A stretch of 64,000 bases of DNA, from contig NZ_JARXVH010000009.1 of the NCBI RefSeq assembly GCF_029892565.1, positions 1 to 64,000 on the forward strand, read 5' to 3'. The notes under the pieces are model-generated. The model ran no database searches and was not told where the DNA came from. It was given only the letters and a program-made list of their open reading frames with translations. The stretch is from Streptomyces pseudovenezuelae. Lineage in GTDB: Bacteria; Actinomycetota; Actinomycetes; Streptomycetales; Streptomycetaceae. Shown here piece after piece: positions 23,583-32,821 of the stretch; the first letter of the stretch is position 1; the number at the start of each line of letters is the position of its first letter. The position numbers were made by a program, and so were the translations under genes.

Positions 23583-24767
23583 ATGGCCAAGCATCTGGTC
23601 GTCTGCTGCGACGGGACCTGGAACATCGCCGACCAGCAGTGCAAGACCAACGTCACCAAGGTGGCTCTGGCCGTACGGCGACATTCGGCCGTGGGCACCG
23701 AGCAACGGGTGTACTACGGCAAGGGAGTCGGCACCCTCCGCGGGGAGCGGCTGCGGGGCGGCGCCTTCGGTGCCGGGCTGTCGCGCAACGTCCTCGACGC
23801 GTACCGCTTCCTCGCCCACACCTACGAACCCGGCGACCAGCTGTACCTGTTCGGGTTCAGCCGGGGCGCGTTCACGGCCCGCAGTCTGGCGGGGCTGATC
23901 CGGAACTGCGGCATACCGCGCCCGGAGCACGCCGACCGGATCGGAGAGGCGTGGGCGCTGTACCGCAGCCGCGCCAAGGGCCCGACCAGCGTGGCCGCGA
24001 CGCTCTTCCGCCGGGCGTACGCGTACGAGACCGAGATCCGCTTCATAGGCGTGTGGGACACGGTCGGCGCCCTCGGCATCCCGGCGCTGCCCGGCCCACG
24101 CCCCTTCCGGCGGCTGGTCGACCGGTTCAACCGCCGCTGGTCCTTCCACGACACCGAGTTGAGCAGCTGGGTGAACGGCGCTTTCCACGCCCTCGCCATC
24201 GACGAGCAGCGCTCGGCGTTCGCGCCGACGCTGTGGCACCAGCAGCCCGGTGCGTTCGCGAAGGGCCAGGAGCTGAAGCAGGTGTGGTTCACCGGGGTGC
24301 ACACCGACGTCGGCGGCGGCTATCCGGAGTCGGGCCTGTCCGACATCACCCTGCGGTGGATGGTCGACCATGCCCGCGCCTACGGCCTGGAGTTCGAGGC
24401 CGATGCCTTCACCCCCGGCGATCCCGACCGGGCGCAGCCGGGCGAGCCGGGGCCGGAGACGATGGATCAGGATCCGGACCCGACGGACGAGGACGACAGC
24501 ATCGAATTCACCGTGCGCCCCTACCCGTTGGGCCCGGTACACGTGTCCCGAACAGGCCTGTACCGCCTGTTCCCGCCCCTCCACCGTCCCATCGGCCGGG
24601 CGACCTACAAGAAGACCAGCCTCCTCGACGGCCGCGAGTACCTGGCCGACACCGCGCTGCGGCGCCACCAGGAGGACAAGGACGCCTACGACCCCCCGGC
24701 GCTCGACGCCTACCTCAAGGACCACGGCGAACAGCACATCGAGCGGATTCCTCTTCCACCCGACTGA
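23583..24767 (+). CDS. DUF2235 alpha/beta-hydrolase (Tle1-like catalytic domain)
   Basis: The ATG has a strong GGAGGAGG site. The protein starts with KHLVVCCDGTWN, the DUF2235 signature, and carries the nucleophile elbow GFSRGA (Ser93). IGVWDTVGALG supplies a conserved Asp, and TGVHTDVGGGYPES holds the expected His and Asp. DUF2235 domains occur in type VI phospholipase effectors (Tle1) and in many stand-alone bacterial proteins. There is no secretion signal or membrane helix, so it is probably a cytoplasmic lipid or ester hydrolase. An acidic insert lies near residues 280-305. Its end overlaps the converging MFS gene by 53 bases. Confidence 0.85.
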   Translation: MAKHLVVCCDGTWNIADQQCKTNVTKVALAVRRHSAVGTEQRVYYGKGVGTLRGERLRGGAFGAGLSRNVLDAYRFLAHTYEPGDQLYLFGFSRGAFTARSLAGLIRNCGIPRPEHADRIGEAWALYRSRAKGPTSVAATLFRRAYAYETEIRFIGVWDTVGALGIPALPGPRPFRRLVDRFNRRWSFHDTELSSWVNGAFHALAIDEQRSAFAPTLWHQQPGAFAKGQELKQVWFTGVHTDVGGGYPESGLSDITLRWMVDHARAYGLEFEADAFTPGDPDRAQPGEPGPETMDQDPDPTDEDDSIEFTVRPYPLGPVHVSRTGLYRLFPPLHRPIGRATYKKTSLLDGREYLADTALRRHQEDKDAYDPPALDAYLKDHGEQHIERIPLPPD

Positions 24768-25938
24768 CCGGCCGACGGCGTTCCTCGCGCCTGCCCGCCG
24801 CCGAGAGGGCCACGGTCACCGAGATCGACGCGGTGGCCATCACCGCCATCGCCGTGGCGGGCGAGGTGAGTTGGGCCACCGAACCCGCCAGGACCGCCGC
24901 CACGCCCTGCATCGTCAGCATCCCCGCGCCGCGCAACCCGAGGGCGTGGCCCGCGAGTTCGTCGGGGGTGAGGGCCATCAGGCGTTCCTGTTGGATGAGG
25001 GTCGCGCCGAAGCCGACGGAGGCGACGCAGGCGGCGATGGCCACCCAGGGCATGCCCGGTCGCAGGGCGAAGAGCAGGTACGGGGTGGCCAGGAGGATGC
25101 GGAGGGGGACGTCCATGCGGGCGCGCAGGGCGGGCGGGAGGAAGCGGCCGACGGTCAGGTCGCCGACGAACATGCCCAGCGCCGCACAGGAGAACAACGC
25201 GCCGGCGGATCCGGAGTCGTAGGAGACGAAGAGGGATTCGCAGCCGACGACCAGGCCGTTGGGGAGCCACATGCCCAGGTAGGTGAGGCGGCGGGGGCGG
25301 GAGGACCACAGGAGGGCGTTCGTCTGCCAGGTCGCTCTGACGGACGGGCGGCCCGAGGCGCGCGGCGGCCGGGCGGTCAGGCCCAGGCGGATGCCGAGGG
25401 CCGCGATGGCGTACAGCGCCGCCGCCAGCAGCAGACAGACCCGCGGGGACAGGAGTACCAGCAGGGCACCGCCCGTCGCGAAACCGACGACCTGCATCAG
25501 CCCGGAGACCATGTTGAACACCGAACGGCCCAGCAGATAGCCGGACTTGGGCAGGATCTCGTTCAGCAGACCACCGCTCACTCCCCCGCCCAGCGAGGCG
25601 ATCAGGCCCTGGAGAAATACGACGCCGAAGGCCGCGCCGATCGGCAGGCCGGGCAGTGCCAGCAGTGCCGTACAGACGGCGAAGGCGAGGTTGATGCCGG
25701 TCAGCGTCACGCGTGGGGGCAGTCGGTCGGCGCCCGAGAGGAAGAAGGTCGCGCCGAGCATCTGCGCGAGCTGCGGCCCGAACATGCTCACCGCCGACAG
25801 CAGCGGGGAGTCGGTCGCCCGGTAGACCAGCGTGGCGAGCGAGAGCCCGCCGATCGTCAGGGCCGCGTTCTGGGCGGCGAAGGAGAAGAAGAACGGGGTG
25901 TACTCGGGGGTGCGGAAGAGCTCGCGGTAGCTGCGCAT
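24715..25938 (-). CDS. MFS transporter, probable efflux pump
   Basis: The 407-residue protein has about twelve hydrophobic segments and opens with RSYRELFRTPEYTPFFFSFA, typical of small-molecule MFS exporters in actinobacteria. The C-terminus is basic and Glu/Arg-rich (GRREERRRPVSRVEEESARC), partly from overlap with the converging DUF2235 gene. It is divergent from an HTH regulator, with a perfect palindrome between them, the usual layout of a repressor-controlled efflux gene. The substrate is unknown. Confidence 0.88.
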   Translation of the reverse strand: MRSYRELFRTPEYTPFFFSFAAQNAALTIGGLSLATLVYRATDSPLLSAVSMFGPQLAQMLGATFFLSGADRLPPRVTLTGINLAFAVCTALLALPGLPIGAAFGVVFLQGLIASLGGGVSGGLLNEILPKSGYLLGRSVFNMVSGLMQVVGFATGGALLVLLSPRVCLLLAAALYAIAALGIRLGLTARPPRASGRPSVRATWQTNALLWSSRPRRLTYLGMWLPNGLVVGCESLFVSYDSGSAGALFSCAALGMFVGDLTVGRFLPPALRARMDVPLRILLATPYLLFALRPGMPWVAIAACVASVGFGATLIQQERLMALTPDELAGHALGLRGAGMLTMQGVAAVLAGSVAQLTSPATAMAVMATASISVTVALSAAGRREERRRPVSRVEEESARCAVRRGP

Positions 25939-25976
25939 GGGCGGAGTCTGCGGGGGTGCGCGCGGGGGTCGTATTC

Positions 25977-25994
25977 TTTCGCGCGGACGCGAAA
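25977..25994. promoter_or_regulatory. Palindromic operator TTTCGCG-N4-CGCGAAA
   Basis: TTTCGCG-CGGA-CGCGAAA is a perfect 7-bp inverted repeat. It is 38 bases upstream of the MFS start and 15 bases upstream of the HTH-regulator start, so a bound protein would block both genes. It is probably the operator of that regulator. Confidence 0.65.
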
Positions 25995-26009
25995 CACCGG
26001 GGGGTGCAC

Positions 26010-26993
26010 ATGGGGTGGTGGCAGCTCAACGCGGACACGCTGGCCCGCAGCCGCTTCGTCATCTCCCCGTTCGCCGAGACCTTCGCGGCCCTGAAGCTGC
26101 TGCACGCGGGCACCGCCGCGCACCCCGGTGAGCAGGCCTGGCTCCGCGACCACACGCCCGGCTACCGCGCCCGCCTCGCCGCCGACCCCGTGGCCGCGCA
26201 CCTCGTACGGGCGGGCCTGGGCCGGTCCTGGATCGCCGACTTCCTCTGCCCCACCCAGAAGGACGGCGAGACCTTCGAGGACCTCGTCGCCCGGGTGCGG
26301 ACGGTCGACCCGGCCGCCGCCCGCGCCCACCTCACCGTCTCCCTCGCCGGCCCGCTGCCCCCCGTACTGGACCGCGACGACCTCCCCGACCGGGCCGCCG
26401 CGCTCCTGGAGTACGTGTGGACGGAGACGGTACGGCCGGACTGGCACCGGCGTCGGCGGGTTCTGGAGGCGGACGTGGTCGCCCGGACCGCGCAGGTCGG
26501 CCAGGGCGGCTGGGCGGCCGTACTGGACTCCCTGCATCCCGGGCGGATGCGCTGGCTCGGTGAGAACCGGCTCCAGGTGAACCGGCACGAGTACCCGCCC
26601 CGCGAGATCTCCGGCGCCGAGCTCGTCTTCATGCCGGTCACCCCGAAGACCGGGTGGGTGTCCTGGGAGGAGCCCGAGATCTACGCGCTCGTCTACGCCT
26701 GCACGGGCGCCCTGGCCGACCCCGGCAACCGGCCCGTGCCCACCAGCCTGGCCACGCTGCTCGGCCCCGCCCGCGCCGGCGTCCTCGTCCTCCTCGACTC
26801 CCCGATGAGCACGAGCCAGCTGGTCGCGGTGACCGGACAGGGCCTGGGCTCGGTGGGCCGGCATCTGAAGGTGCTGCTGGACGCGGGGCTGGTGGAGCGG
26901 CGGCGGGCCGGGCGGTCGGTGCTGTACTCGCGGGCGGCGGCCGGAGAGGTGCTCGTGGAGGCCCAGCACCGGGCCGACACCGAGCGGAGTTAG
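26010..26993 (+). CDS. ArsR-like winged-helix regulator with long N-terminal domain (DUF5937-type)
   Basis: The N-terminal 240 residues begin GWWQLNADTLARSRFVISPF, typical of a family of actinobacterial regulators with a long effector-like domain. The C-terminal 80 residues are an ArsR-type winged helix: LLDSPMSTSQLVAVTGQGLG, then VGRHLKVLLDAGLVERRRAG, then RSVLYSR. ATG at 26010 has a G-run as ribosome site; a GTG two codons earlier is possible. It probably represses the divergent MFS gene through the palindrome at 25977-25994. Confidence 0.85.
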   Translation: MGWWQLNADTLARSRFVISPFAETFAALKLLHAGTAAHPGEQAWLRDHTPGYRARLAADPVAAHLVRAGLGRSWIADFLCPTQKDGETFEDLVARVRTVDPAAARAHLTVSLAGPLPPVLDRDDLPDRAAALLEYVWTETVRPDWHRRRRVLEADVVARTAQVGQGGWAAVLDSLHPGRMRWLGENRLQVNRHEYPPREISGAELVFMPVTPKTGWVSWEEPEIYALVYACTGALADPGNRPVPTSLATLLGPARAGVLVLLDSPMSTSQLVAVTGQGLGSVGRHLKVLLDAGLVERRRAGRSVLYSRAAAGEVLVEAQHRADTERS

Positions 26994-27002
26994 CATCCGC
27001 TT

Positions 27003-27506
27003 ATGACGACTACAGATGGCTCTTCCCCCCTCGACGTCGAGATCGATGCCCTCAAGGGCGGCTCCGCGGACCTCTCCCAGTACGCCGGCCAGGCGGTTCT
27101 CATCGTCAACGTGGCCTCCAAGTGCGGCCTGACCCCGCAGTACACGGGCCTGGAGAAGCTCCAGGAGCAGTACGCCGACCAGGGCTTCACCGTCCTCGGC
27201 GTGCCCTGCAACCAGTTCATGGGCCAGGAGCCCGGCAGCGCCGAGGAGATCGCCGAGTTCTGCTCGGCGACGTACGGCGTGACCTTCCCGCTGACCGAGA
27301 AGGTCGAGGTGAACGGCGAGGGCCGGCACCCGCTCTACCAGCGCCTCACCGGCTTCGCCGACGCCGAGGGCCACACCGGCGACATCCGCTGGAACTTCGA
27401 GAAGTTCCTCATCGGCCGCGACGGCGAGGTCGTCGCCCGCTTCTCCCCGAAGACCGAGCCGGACTCGGCGGAGGTCGTGGCGGCGGTGGAGGCGCAGCTC
27501 GGCTGA
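27003..27506 (+). CDS. Glutathione peroxidase-family thiol peroxidase
   Basis: The peroxidatic Cys41 sits in VNVASKCGLTPQYTGL. The rest of the catalytic tetrad is visible as Gln in PCNQFMGQEPG and Trp-Asn in IRWNFEKFLIGRDG. At 167 residues it has the size of bacterial GPx proteins, which usually use thioredoxin (or mycothiol-linked systems in actinobacteria), not glutathione. It begins 9 bases after the HTH-regulator stop, so it is probably co-transcribed with that gene. No ribosome site is obvious. Confidence 0.92.
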   Translation: MTTTDGSSPLDVEIDALKGGSADLSQYAGQAVLIVNVASKCGLTPQYTGLEKLQEQYADQGFTVLGVPCNQFMGQEPGSAEEIAEFCSATYGVTFPLTEKVEVNGEGRHPLYQRLTGFADAEGHTGDIRWNFEKFLIGRDGEVVARFSPKTEPDSAEVVAAVEAQLG

Positions 27507-27526
27507 CCTGACCCCTCAGTGGGCGG

Positions 27527-29401
27527 TCACTTCAGCTCGTCCGGACACGGAGTGCCCCGTGGCAGTTGGTACGGGGCACCCAACCGGTACGTCCCCGCCT
27601 TCGGCGCGACCAGGATCGTCCACTTGTCGCCCTTGTCGTCCTCTTCCGTCTGCATCAGACAGCCGTTGACGTTGTCGAACGACTTCGGCGTGCCGTCGTC
27701 CCGATGCTTGGACGCCTGCGTCTCCTGCGGCGGCTTCACGCCCTTGCCCTTGGCGTCGACCAGGCCGAGCCACGGCGAGTAGGGGACCCGGATGAGGACC
27801 CGGCCGGGCGTCTTGACCTCGATGGTCAACTCGCCCTGGTCCGCGCGGTCGACGGTGGCGGGCGCGTCCGCGAGCGGGGTCGGGTCGGTGACCTGGAACA
27901 GCTGCCAGTTCGCGTCGCCCCAGATCTGCTTCAGATACGGCATCCCCCGCTGCACCAGCTCCCGCTCGCGCGCGCCGCCGTCCCCGTCGGGCTGGTCCTT
28001 GGGCAGCACGACGAAGTGGACGGCCCAGCGCTGCAGCCACTCGTGGTAGTTGGCCGAGTTGAGGGTGTCGTCGTAGAAGAGCGGGTTGCGCTCCATGTCG
28101 GCCTGACGGTTCCAGCCGCGGGCGAGGTTGACGTAGGGGGCGAGCGCGGAGGCCTCGCGGTGGGAGGCGGCGGGGACGACCTCGACCCGGCCCTTCTCGG
28201 CGCCGACCTCCTGGAGCTCGTTCACCAGGGGCGCCAGCTCGCGCGCCCAGGACGCGGTCGGGGTCGTGATGACAACGTCGTCGACCGACTTGAAGCCGAT
28301 CCAGAAGGTGAAGCCGACGATGGCCAGCACGGTCACGTACCAGGTGCGCGAGCGCGGCACCATGAACGGCAGCGCCGCGACCAGCGCCACGCCCGCGAAG
28401 AGCATCGCGAGGCGGGTGATGTTGGAGCCGATCTGCGAACTGACCAGCCACACACCGAGGATGGAGAGGCCGTAGACCGCGGACGTCAGGCGGACCGTCT
28501 TCCACTCCTTGGGGACCAGCGCGAAGACGAGGACGGCCGAGGTGAAGGGCAGGATCACCGAGGCGAACTTCATCGGCTGGGTGCCCGAGAACGGGAACAG
28601 CCAGGCCGAGACCGCCACCACCACGGCGGGCGCGATGCCCAGGGCCCAGGCGCCCGGCCGGCGCTTCTGCAGGAACAGGGCCACCGCCACCAGCCCCACG
28701 AACAGACCCGCCACCGGCGACGCCATGGTCGCGAGCGCGGCCAGCGGGGCCGCGCACAGGGCCTTCGCCCACCGTTTGTAGCGCCAGCGGTGGGGCCAGC
28801 AGAAGACGACGGCGACCGCGCCGAGCGCGAAGACGGTGCCGAGACCGAAGGTCACCCGGCCCGAGGCCGCGTTGCACAGAAAGGCGAAGACGCCGGCGAG
28901 CGAGGCCCACAGCGGGTTCTTCACCGACCGGCTGCGCAGCAGGATCAGCGTCAGCAGCCCGGCCGAGACGGTGCCGGCGATCATCATCGTCGTACGGACG
29001 CCGAGGACCGACATCAGATACGGCGACACCATGCTGTACGACACCGGGTGCATACCGCCGTACCAGGCGAGGTTGTACGCCGAGTCGGGGTGCCGGCCGA
29101 CGAACTCGGCCCAGGCGTCCTGAGCGGCGAGGTCGCCGCCACTGTTCGCGAACGTGAAGAACCAGGCGATGTGCAGGACCCCGGACAGGGCCGTGAAGGA
29201 CAGCACCGGATGCCGCAGGAACCGCTCCCGCAGGGCCTGCACCGCCGCAGCGGCCCTACCCGTCGGCCGAACCGTCGATGGGTCGTCGCCCTCGCGACCT
29301 GTATTGCTCGGTGCGGGCTGCGCTACGGGCACGCGTATTCGCGGGCCGGTTACCGGGCCCGGATCGGCGTCGTCGGCGCGTGTCGGCTCCGCAGTGGCCA
29401 C
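27527..29401 (-). CDS. Large polytopic membrane protein with extracytoplasmic C-terminal domain
   Basis: GTG at 29401 gives a 624-residue protein; the open frame extends 56 codons upstream without recognisable sequence. A Pro-rich cytoplasmic start is followed by some ten to twelve hydrophobic helices between residues 60 and 370. A soluble, probably external domain of about 230 residues follows (ELAPLVNELQEVGAEKGRVE; ANYHEWLQRWAVHFVVLPKD). GMHPVSYSMVSPYLMSVLG early in the membrane part recalls integral-membrane glycosyltransferase-like or MFS-annotated proteins of Streptomyces. I cannot assign a reaction. It lies downstream of a D-Ala-D-Ala carboxypeptidase on the same strand, so a cell-envelope role is plausible. 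Confidence 0.7.
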   Translation of the reverse strand: MATAEPTRADDADPGPVTGPRIRVPVAQPAPSNTGREGDDPSTVRPTGRAAAAVQALRERFLRHPVLSFTALSGVLHIAWFFTFANSGGDLAAQDAWAEFVGRHPDSAYNLAWYGGMHPVSYSMVSPYLMSVLGVRTTMMIAGTVSAGLLTLILLRSRSVKNPLWASLAGVFAFLCNAASGRVTFGLGTVFALGAVAVVFCWPHRWRYKRWAKALCAAPLAALATMASPVAGLFVGLVAVALFLQKRRPGAWALGIAPAVVVAVSAWLFPFSGTQPMKFASVILPFTSAVLVFALVPKEWKTVRLTSAVYGLSILGVWLVSSQIGSNITRLAMLFAGVALVAALPFMVPRSRTWYVTVLAIVGFTFWIGFKSVDDVVITTPTASWARELAPLVNELQEVGAEKGRVEVVPAASHREASALAPYVNLARGWNRQADMERNPLFYDDTLNSANYHEWLQRWAVHFVVLPKDQPDGDGGARERELVQRGMPYLKQIWGDANWQLFQVTDPTPLADAPATVDRADQGELTIEVKTPGRVLIRVPYSPWLGLVDAKGKGVKPPQETQASKHRDDGTPKSFDNVNGCLMQTEEDDKGDKWTILVAPKAGTYRLGAPYQLPRGTPCPDELK

Positions 29402-29602
29402 CTGAAGGCACTCCCCGTGGTGTCCCGTCTTCTGTTCTGGACGCGTCCCGTTGGCCGTCCGTTGCCGGCCACGTCCCGGTGGGTTACCCGCCGCGTCCCG
29501 AGCGCGCCGGCCTGCCCCGTTTCGTGACGCTAGCACGCACCCCGCCGGCGAGCGCCCGGGTGGGCCCACCGGCGGGGGGCGTGATGTCCGAGTGGCCCCG
29601 GA

Positions 29603-32584
29603 TCAGCCGAGACGCGTCAGCTTGGCGGAAAAGCCGGGCTCCGCGAGGTCCGACTGCAGGGCTACGGGGACCTTGACCGCGCCGTCGGAGCTCTCGCCCA
29701 CGGTGAGGGTGCCCACCTTGGTGCCGGCCTTCGCGGTGTGCGGTACGTCGTCGGCCGCGAAGGACAGCTTCACCTTGAGGCCGGCCCAGCCGACCGCGGC
29801 GACGTCCTTGGTGAGCACGACCGGGGTGTGGCCGCCGAGACCGTCGTCCACGTAGCCGACGACGGTGCCCTTCTTCAGGATCTTCGTCGAGGTCAGCGCG
29901 TCCTGGGCGGCCAGCATCGCGGTCTTGCTGACGGCGTTGACCGTGTCGATGATCGGCGCCGTGTGCTGGCCGAGGATCGCGCCGACCACGGTGACCGTCT
30001 CGCCGCCGACCTCCTTGGTGGCGGCGAAGAGCAGGTTGCCGCCGGCCTTGGTGGTGGTGCCGGTCTTGATGCCGAGGGCGCCGTTGTACGGGACGAGCCG
30101 GTTGTAGTTGTTCCAGGTCTTGCCCGACGGGTCCTTCCAGCTGGGCAGCTTGGTGATCTCCATCAGGGCCGGGATCTTCACCAGTTCGTTGCCGAGCTTC
30201 ACCTGGTCCGCGGCGGTGGAGACGGTGGTCTCCTTCAGGCCGGAGGCGTCGGTGTACTCGGTGCCCGTCATGCCGAGTTCCTTGGCGGTGTCGTTCATCT
30301 TCTTGATGAACGCGGTCTCGGAACCGGCGTCCCAACGGGCGAGCAGGCGCGCGATGTTGTTCGCGGACGGGATCATGATCGCCGACAGGGCCTGCTGCTC
30401 GGTGAGTATGTCGCCCTGCTTGACGGTGTTGAGGGTGGACTCCCCGTCCTTGTCGTAGCCGCCCTCCTTCTCCGCCAGCGCGTCCACGGTGATCTTCTCG
30501 CCCTCGGTGCCCGCCTTCAGCGGGTGGTCCTTGAGGACGATGTACGCGGTCATGGCCTTGGCGACCGAGCCGATCGCGACCGGCGTCTGCTTGCCGAAGG
30601 CGCCCATCGTGCCGATGCCGTTGACGTCCAGGCTGCCCTGGCCCTCCGACGGCCACGGCAGGTCGGCCGCGTTGCCGTCGAACGTGTACGAGTCGTCGGC
30701 GGTGAGCTGCAGAGTGGGGCTCGGCAGGGGCCGCATGACCTGCACGATCGCAAACACGACCGCCAGCAGCAGGACCAGCGGGGTCCAGATCTTGACCCTC
30801 CGCACGATCGTGCGGACCGGCGTCTGGGGCGGCGGCGGGGTGTTCGTCAGCTCGGCCAGCAGATCCAGCGGCGGCTTCGGCGGCAACGGCTGCTGAGTCG
30901 TCCGCTCGGGCCCGAGCTGCGGGACCGGGGCCGTCGCGGCGGCCGGCTTTCTCGTCGGCGGCTGGTCCAGCGGCTTGAGCGCGACGAACCTGCTGGTGCG
31001 CTCGGCTTCTCGCTCAGGGGTCTTGGCGGGGGGCTGATCCGCCTTGGGGACGGGGGCCTTCGGAGGCTGATCCGCCTTGGGGGCAGGGGCCTTGGGGGGC
31101 GCATCCGCCTTGAGAGCCTGATCCGCCTTGGGCTCGGGCGCCTTCGGAGGCTGGCCGGCCTTGGGCGGCTGATCCGCCTTGGGCTCGGGCGCCTTGGGCT
31201 CGGGCGCCTTGGGGGTGCCCAGCTTGAGCATGGTGGTGGGCTGGTCGACCTGGGGCCACTTCAGCATGGTGGTGGCCTGGTCCACGGGGGCATCCGCATC
31301 GGACTTGTCGTCAGCCTCGTCAGCCTCGTCAGCCTCGTCGGACTTGTCGGACTTGTCGTCCGGCGCCTCGTCGCCGACGTCGGCGTCAGCGCGCTCGTCC
31401 GCGTCCGCGTCTGCCGGGGCATCCTCGGGCTCGCCGTCCGCAGGGGCTGCGTCGGCTTCTGCGGCCGTCTCATCGCCCTCAGCGGTCTCGGAGTCCCCGG
31501 TCCGAACCCAGGCCGCCACGGCCGCCTGCAGCCGCGCGTCGTCCGGGCCGGCGTCGGCTCCCTCACCCTCGGTGCCCTCGGTGGCGTCACCGGAGTCCTC
31601 GGCATCCGCTGCCACGCCGTCACGGGAAGCCTCGTCGCTGTCGACAGGACCTTCAGAGTCCTCGGAGGTCTCAGGAGCCTCAGAGTCCTCGGCAGCCACC
31701 GCGTCCTCCACGGCGTCCTCGGGCTCATCAGCCTCTACCTGATCCTCGGCCGTAGCGTCCTCGGCGTCGGCGGCGTCATCGCCCTCCGCTGCCGCGCCCT
31801 CACCGGAAGCCTCGTCGTCACCGACGGCACTTTCGGAGTCGTCGGACGCTTCCGAGTCATCGGAGGTATCAGAGCCCTCCGGGCCGTCGGCGCCCTCCGC
31901 AGCCTCTTCGAACCCATCGGCGTCCGCCTGACCCTCGGCGTCCCCAGAACCGGGACCCGCCGAGCCCTCGGCACCCGCCGAGTCACCGGCGCCCGCCTCA
32001 GATTCCTCGACTTCCGCCACCTCGTCCCGAACCGACCCCTCGGTCTCGGCCGCCCGATCGTCACTCGCAGGCGCCTCAGCCTCCGCCGGCACCTCGACCT
32101 CCGCCGCAGCCGCAGCCTTCGCCGAACCCTCGGCCCGCGCCGGCTCCTCGGCCCGCGCCGGCTCCTCGGCCTCGGCCGAACGCTCGGCGTCCGCCTGGAT
32201 CTCCACCTCGGCCGATCCCCCGGCCTCCGCCTGAAGGTCGCCCTCCGCCTGAGTCCCGGCCTCCGCCGTCTCCTCGCCCCGAGCCGTCTCGTCGGCCCGC
32301 TCCGCGGACCCGGCCGACGCAGACGCCGATTCCCCGTCCTGCGCGGGCCTCCCGGCGGGGCCGCCGGGGGTCTCGTCCGTCACCAGATCCCGTACCGAAA
32401 ACACCCGCGTCGCCGTGTCCACCCCACCCCGGGCGGCGGCAGCCGTCGGTTCCGGGTCGCGGGCCACCGCCAGGCGGGGGTCGCGTTCCTCCGCCCGCGC
32501 CTCGGGAACCGGACCCGCGCTCCCCGACGTCGATTCTGTCGACGACTCGCGCTGCTTCGACCTGTCGGGGGACTCGCCCGCCAC
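29603..32584 (-). CDS. Large D-alanyl-D-alanine carboxypeptidase (peptidase S11) with acidic disordered N-terminus
   Basis: GTG at 32584 is preceded by a perfect GGAGGAGG. The 993-residue protein has three parts. Residues 1 to about 590 are low complexity: Ala/Glu/Asp/Ser-rich, with runs like DKSDKSDEADEADEADDKSD and then KADQPPKAPEPK-type repeats. One membrane helix follows (WTPLVLLLAVVFAIVQVM). The external S11 penicillin-binding domain has SVAK (SxxK) near residue 671, SANN (SxN) near 740 and KTGTT near 839, all catalytic motifs present. It should trim D-Ala from peptidoglycan stem peptides outside the cell. The cytoplasmic acidic tail is much longer than the usual type 5 PBP has. Confidence 0.88.
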   Translation of the reverse strand: MAGESPDRSKQRESSTESTSGSAGPVPEARAEERDPRLAVARDPEPTAAAARGGVDTATRVFSVRDLVTDETPGGPAGRPAQDGESASASAGSAERADETARGEETAEAGTQAEGDLQAEAGGSAEVEIQADAERSAEAEEPARAEEPARAEGSAKAAAAAEVEVPAEAEAPASDDRAAETEGSVRDEVAEVEESEAGAGDSAGAEGSAGPGSGDAEGQADADGFEEAAEGADGPEGSDTSDDSEASDDSESAVGDDEASGEGAAAEGDDAADAEDATAEDQVEADEPEDAVEDAVAAEDSEAPETSEDSEGPVDSDEASRDGVAADAEDSGDATEGTEGEGADAGPDDARLQAAVAAWVRTGDSETAEGDETAAEADAAPADGEPEDAPADADADERADADVGDEAPDDKSDKSDEADEADEADDKSDADAPVDQATTMLKWPQVDQPTTMLKLGTPKAPEPKAPEPKADQPPKAGQPPKAPEPKADQALKADAPPKAPAPKADQPPKAPVPKADQPPAKTPEREAERTSRFVALKPLDQPPTRKPAAATAPVPQLGPERTTQQPLPPKPPLDLLAELTNTPPPPQTPVRTIVRRVKIWTPLVLLLAVVFAIVQVMRPLPSPTLQLTADDSYTFDGNAADLPWPSEGQGSLDVNGIGTMGAFGKQTPVAIGSVAKAMTAYIVLKDHPLKAGTEGEKITVDALAEKEGGYDKDGESTLNTVKQGDILTEQQALSAIMIPSANNIARLLARWDAGSETAFIKKMNDTAKELGMTGTEYTDASGLKETTVSTAADQVKLGNELVKIPALMEITKLPSWKDPSGKTWNNYNRLVPYNGALGIKTGTTTKAGGNLLFAATKEVGGETVTVVGAILGQHTAPIIDTVNAVSKTAMLAAQDALTSTKILKKGTVVGYVDDGLGGHTPVVLTKDVAAVGWAGLKVKLSFAADDVPHTAKAGTKVGTLTVGESSDGAVKVPVALQSDLAEPGFSAKLTRLG

Positions 32585-32821
32585 CGGTGCCTCCTCCATG
32601 CCGCACGCCGTCCGCGCGGCTACCGAACCGTCTGACCGCCCGCTCGGACTACGCCTCCCCGACGCTGTCCGAACCATGTACCAGTGTCCTGTGTGCGGGC
32701 TTAACCTCTGCGGTAGACGAGAACGACATACCTACCGGTTCCACTACAAAGAGGTCACGCACCCTCGACAGACCAATGTGAGAGGGGTCACCCTGTCTTT
32801 CATCCACGCGGGGAGGCATGG

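Noticed and set aside
29738..32635. 965-codon open frame on the plus strand opposite the carboxypeptidase
   Set aside because: It is the antisense of a real gene with all three S11 motifs; its translation is repetitive Arg/Gly/Leu/His-rich sequence with no start signal. Long shadow frames are usual at this GC content.
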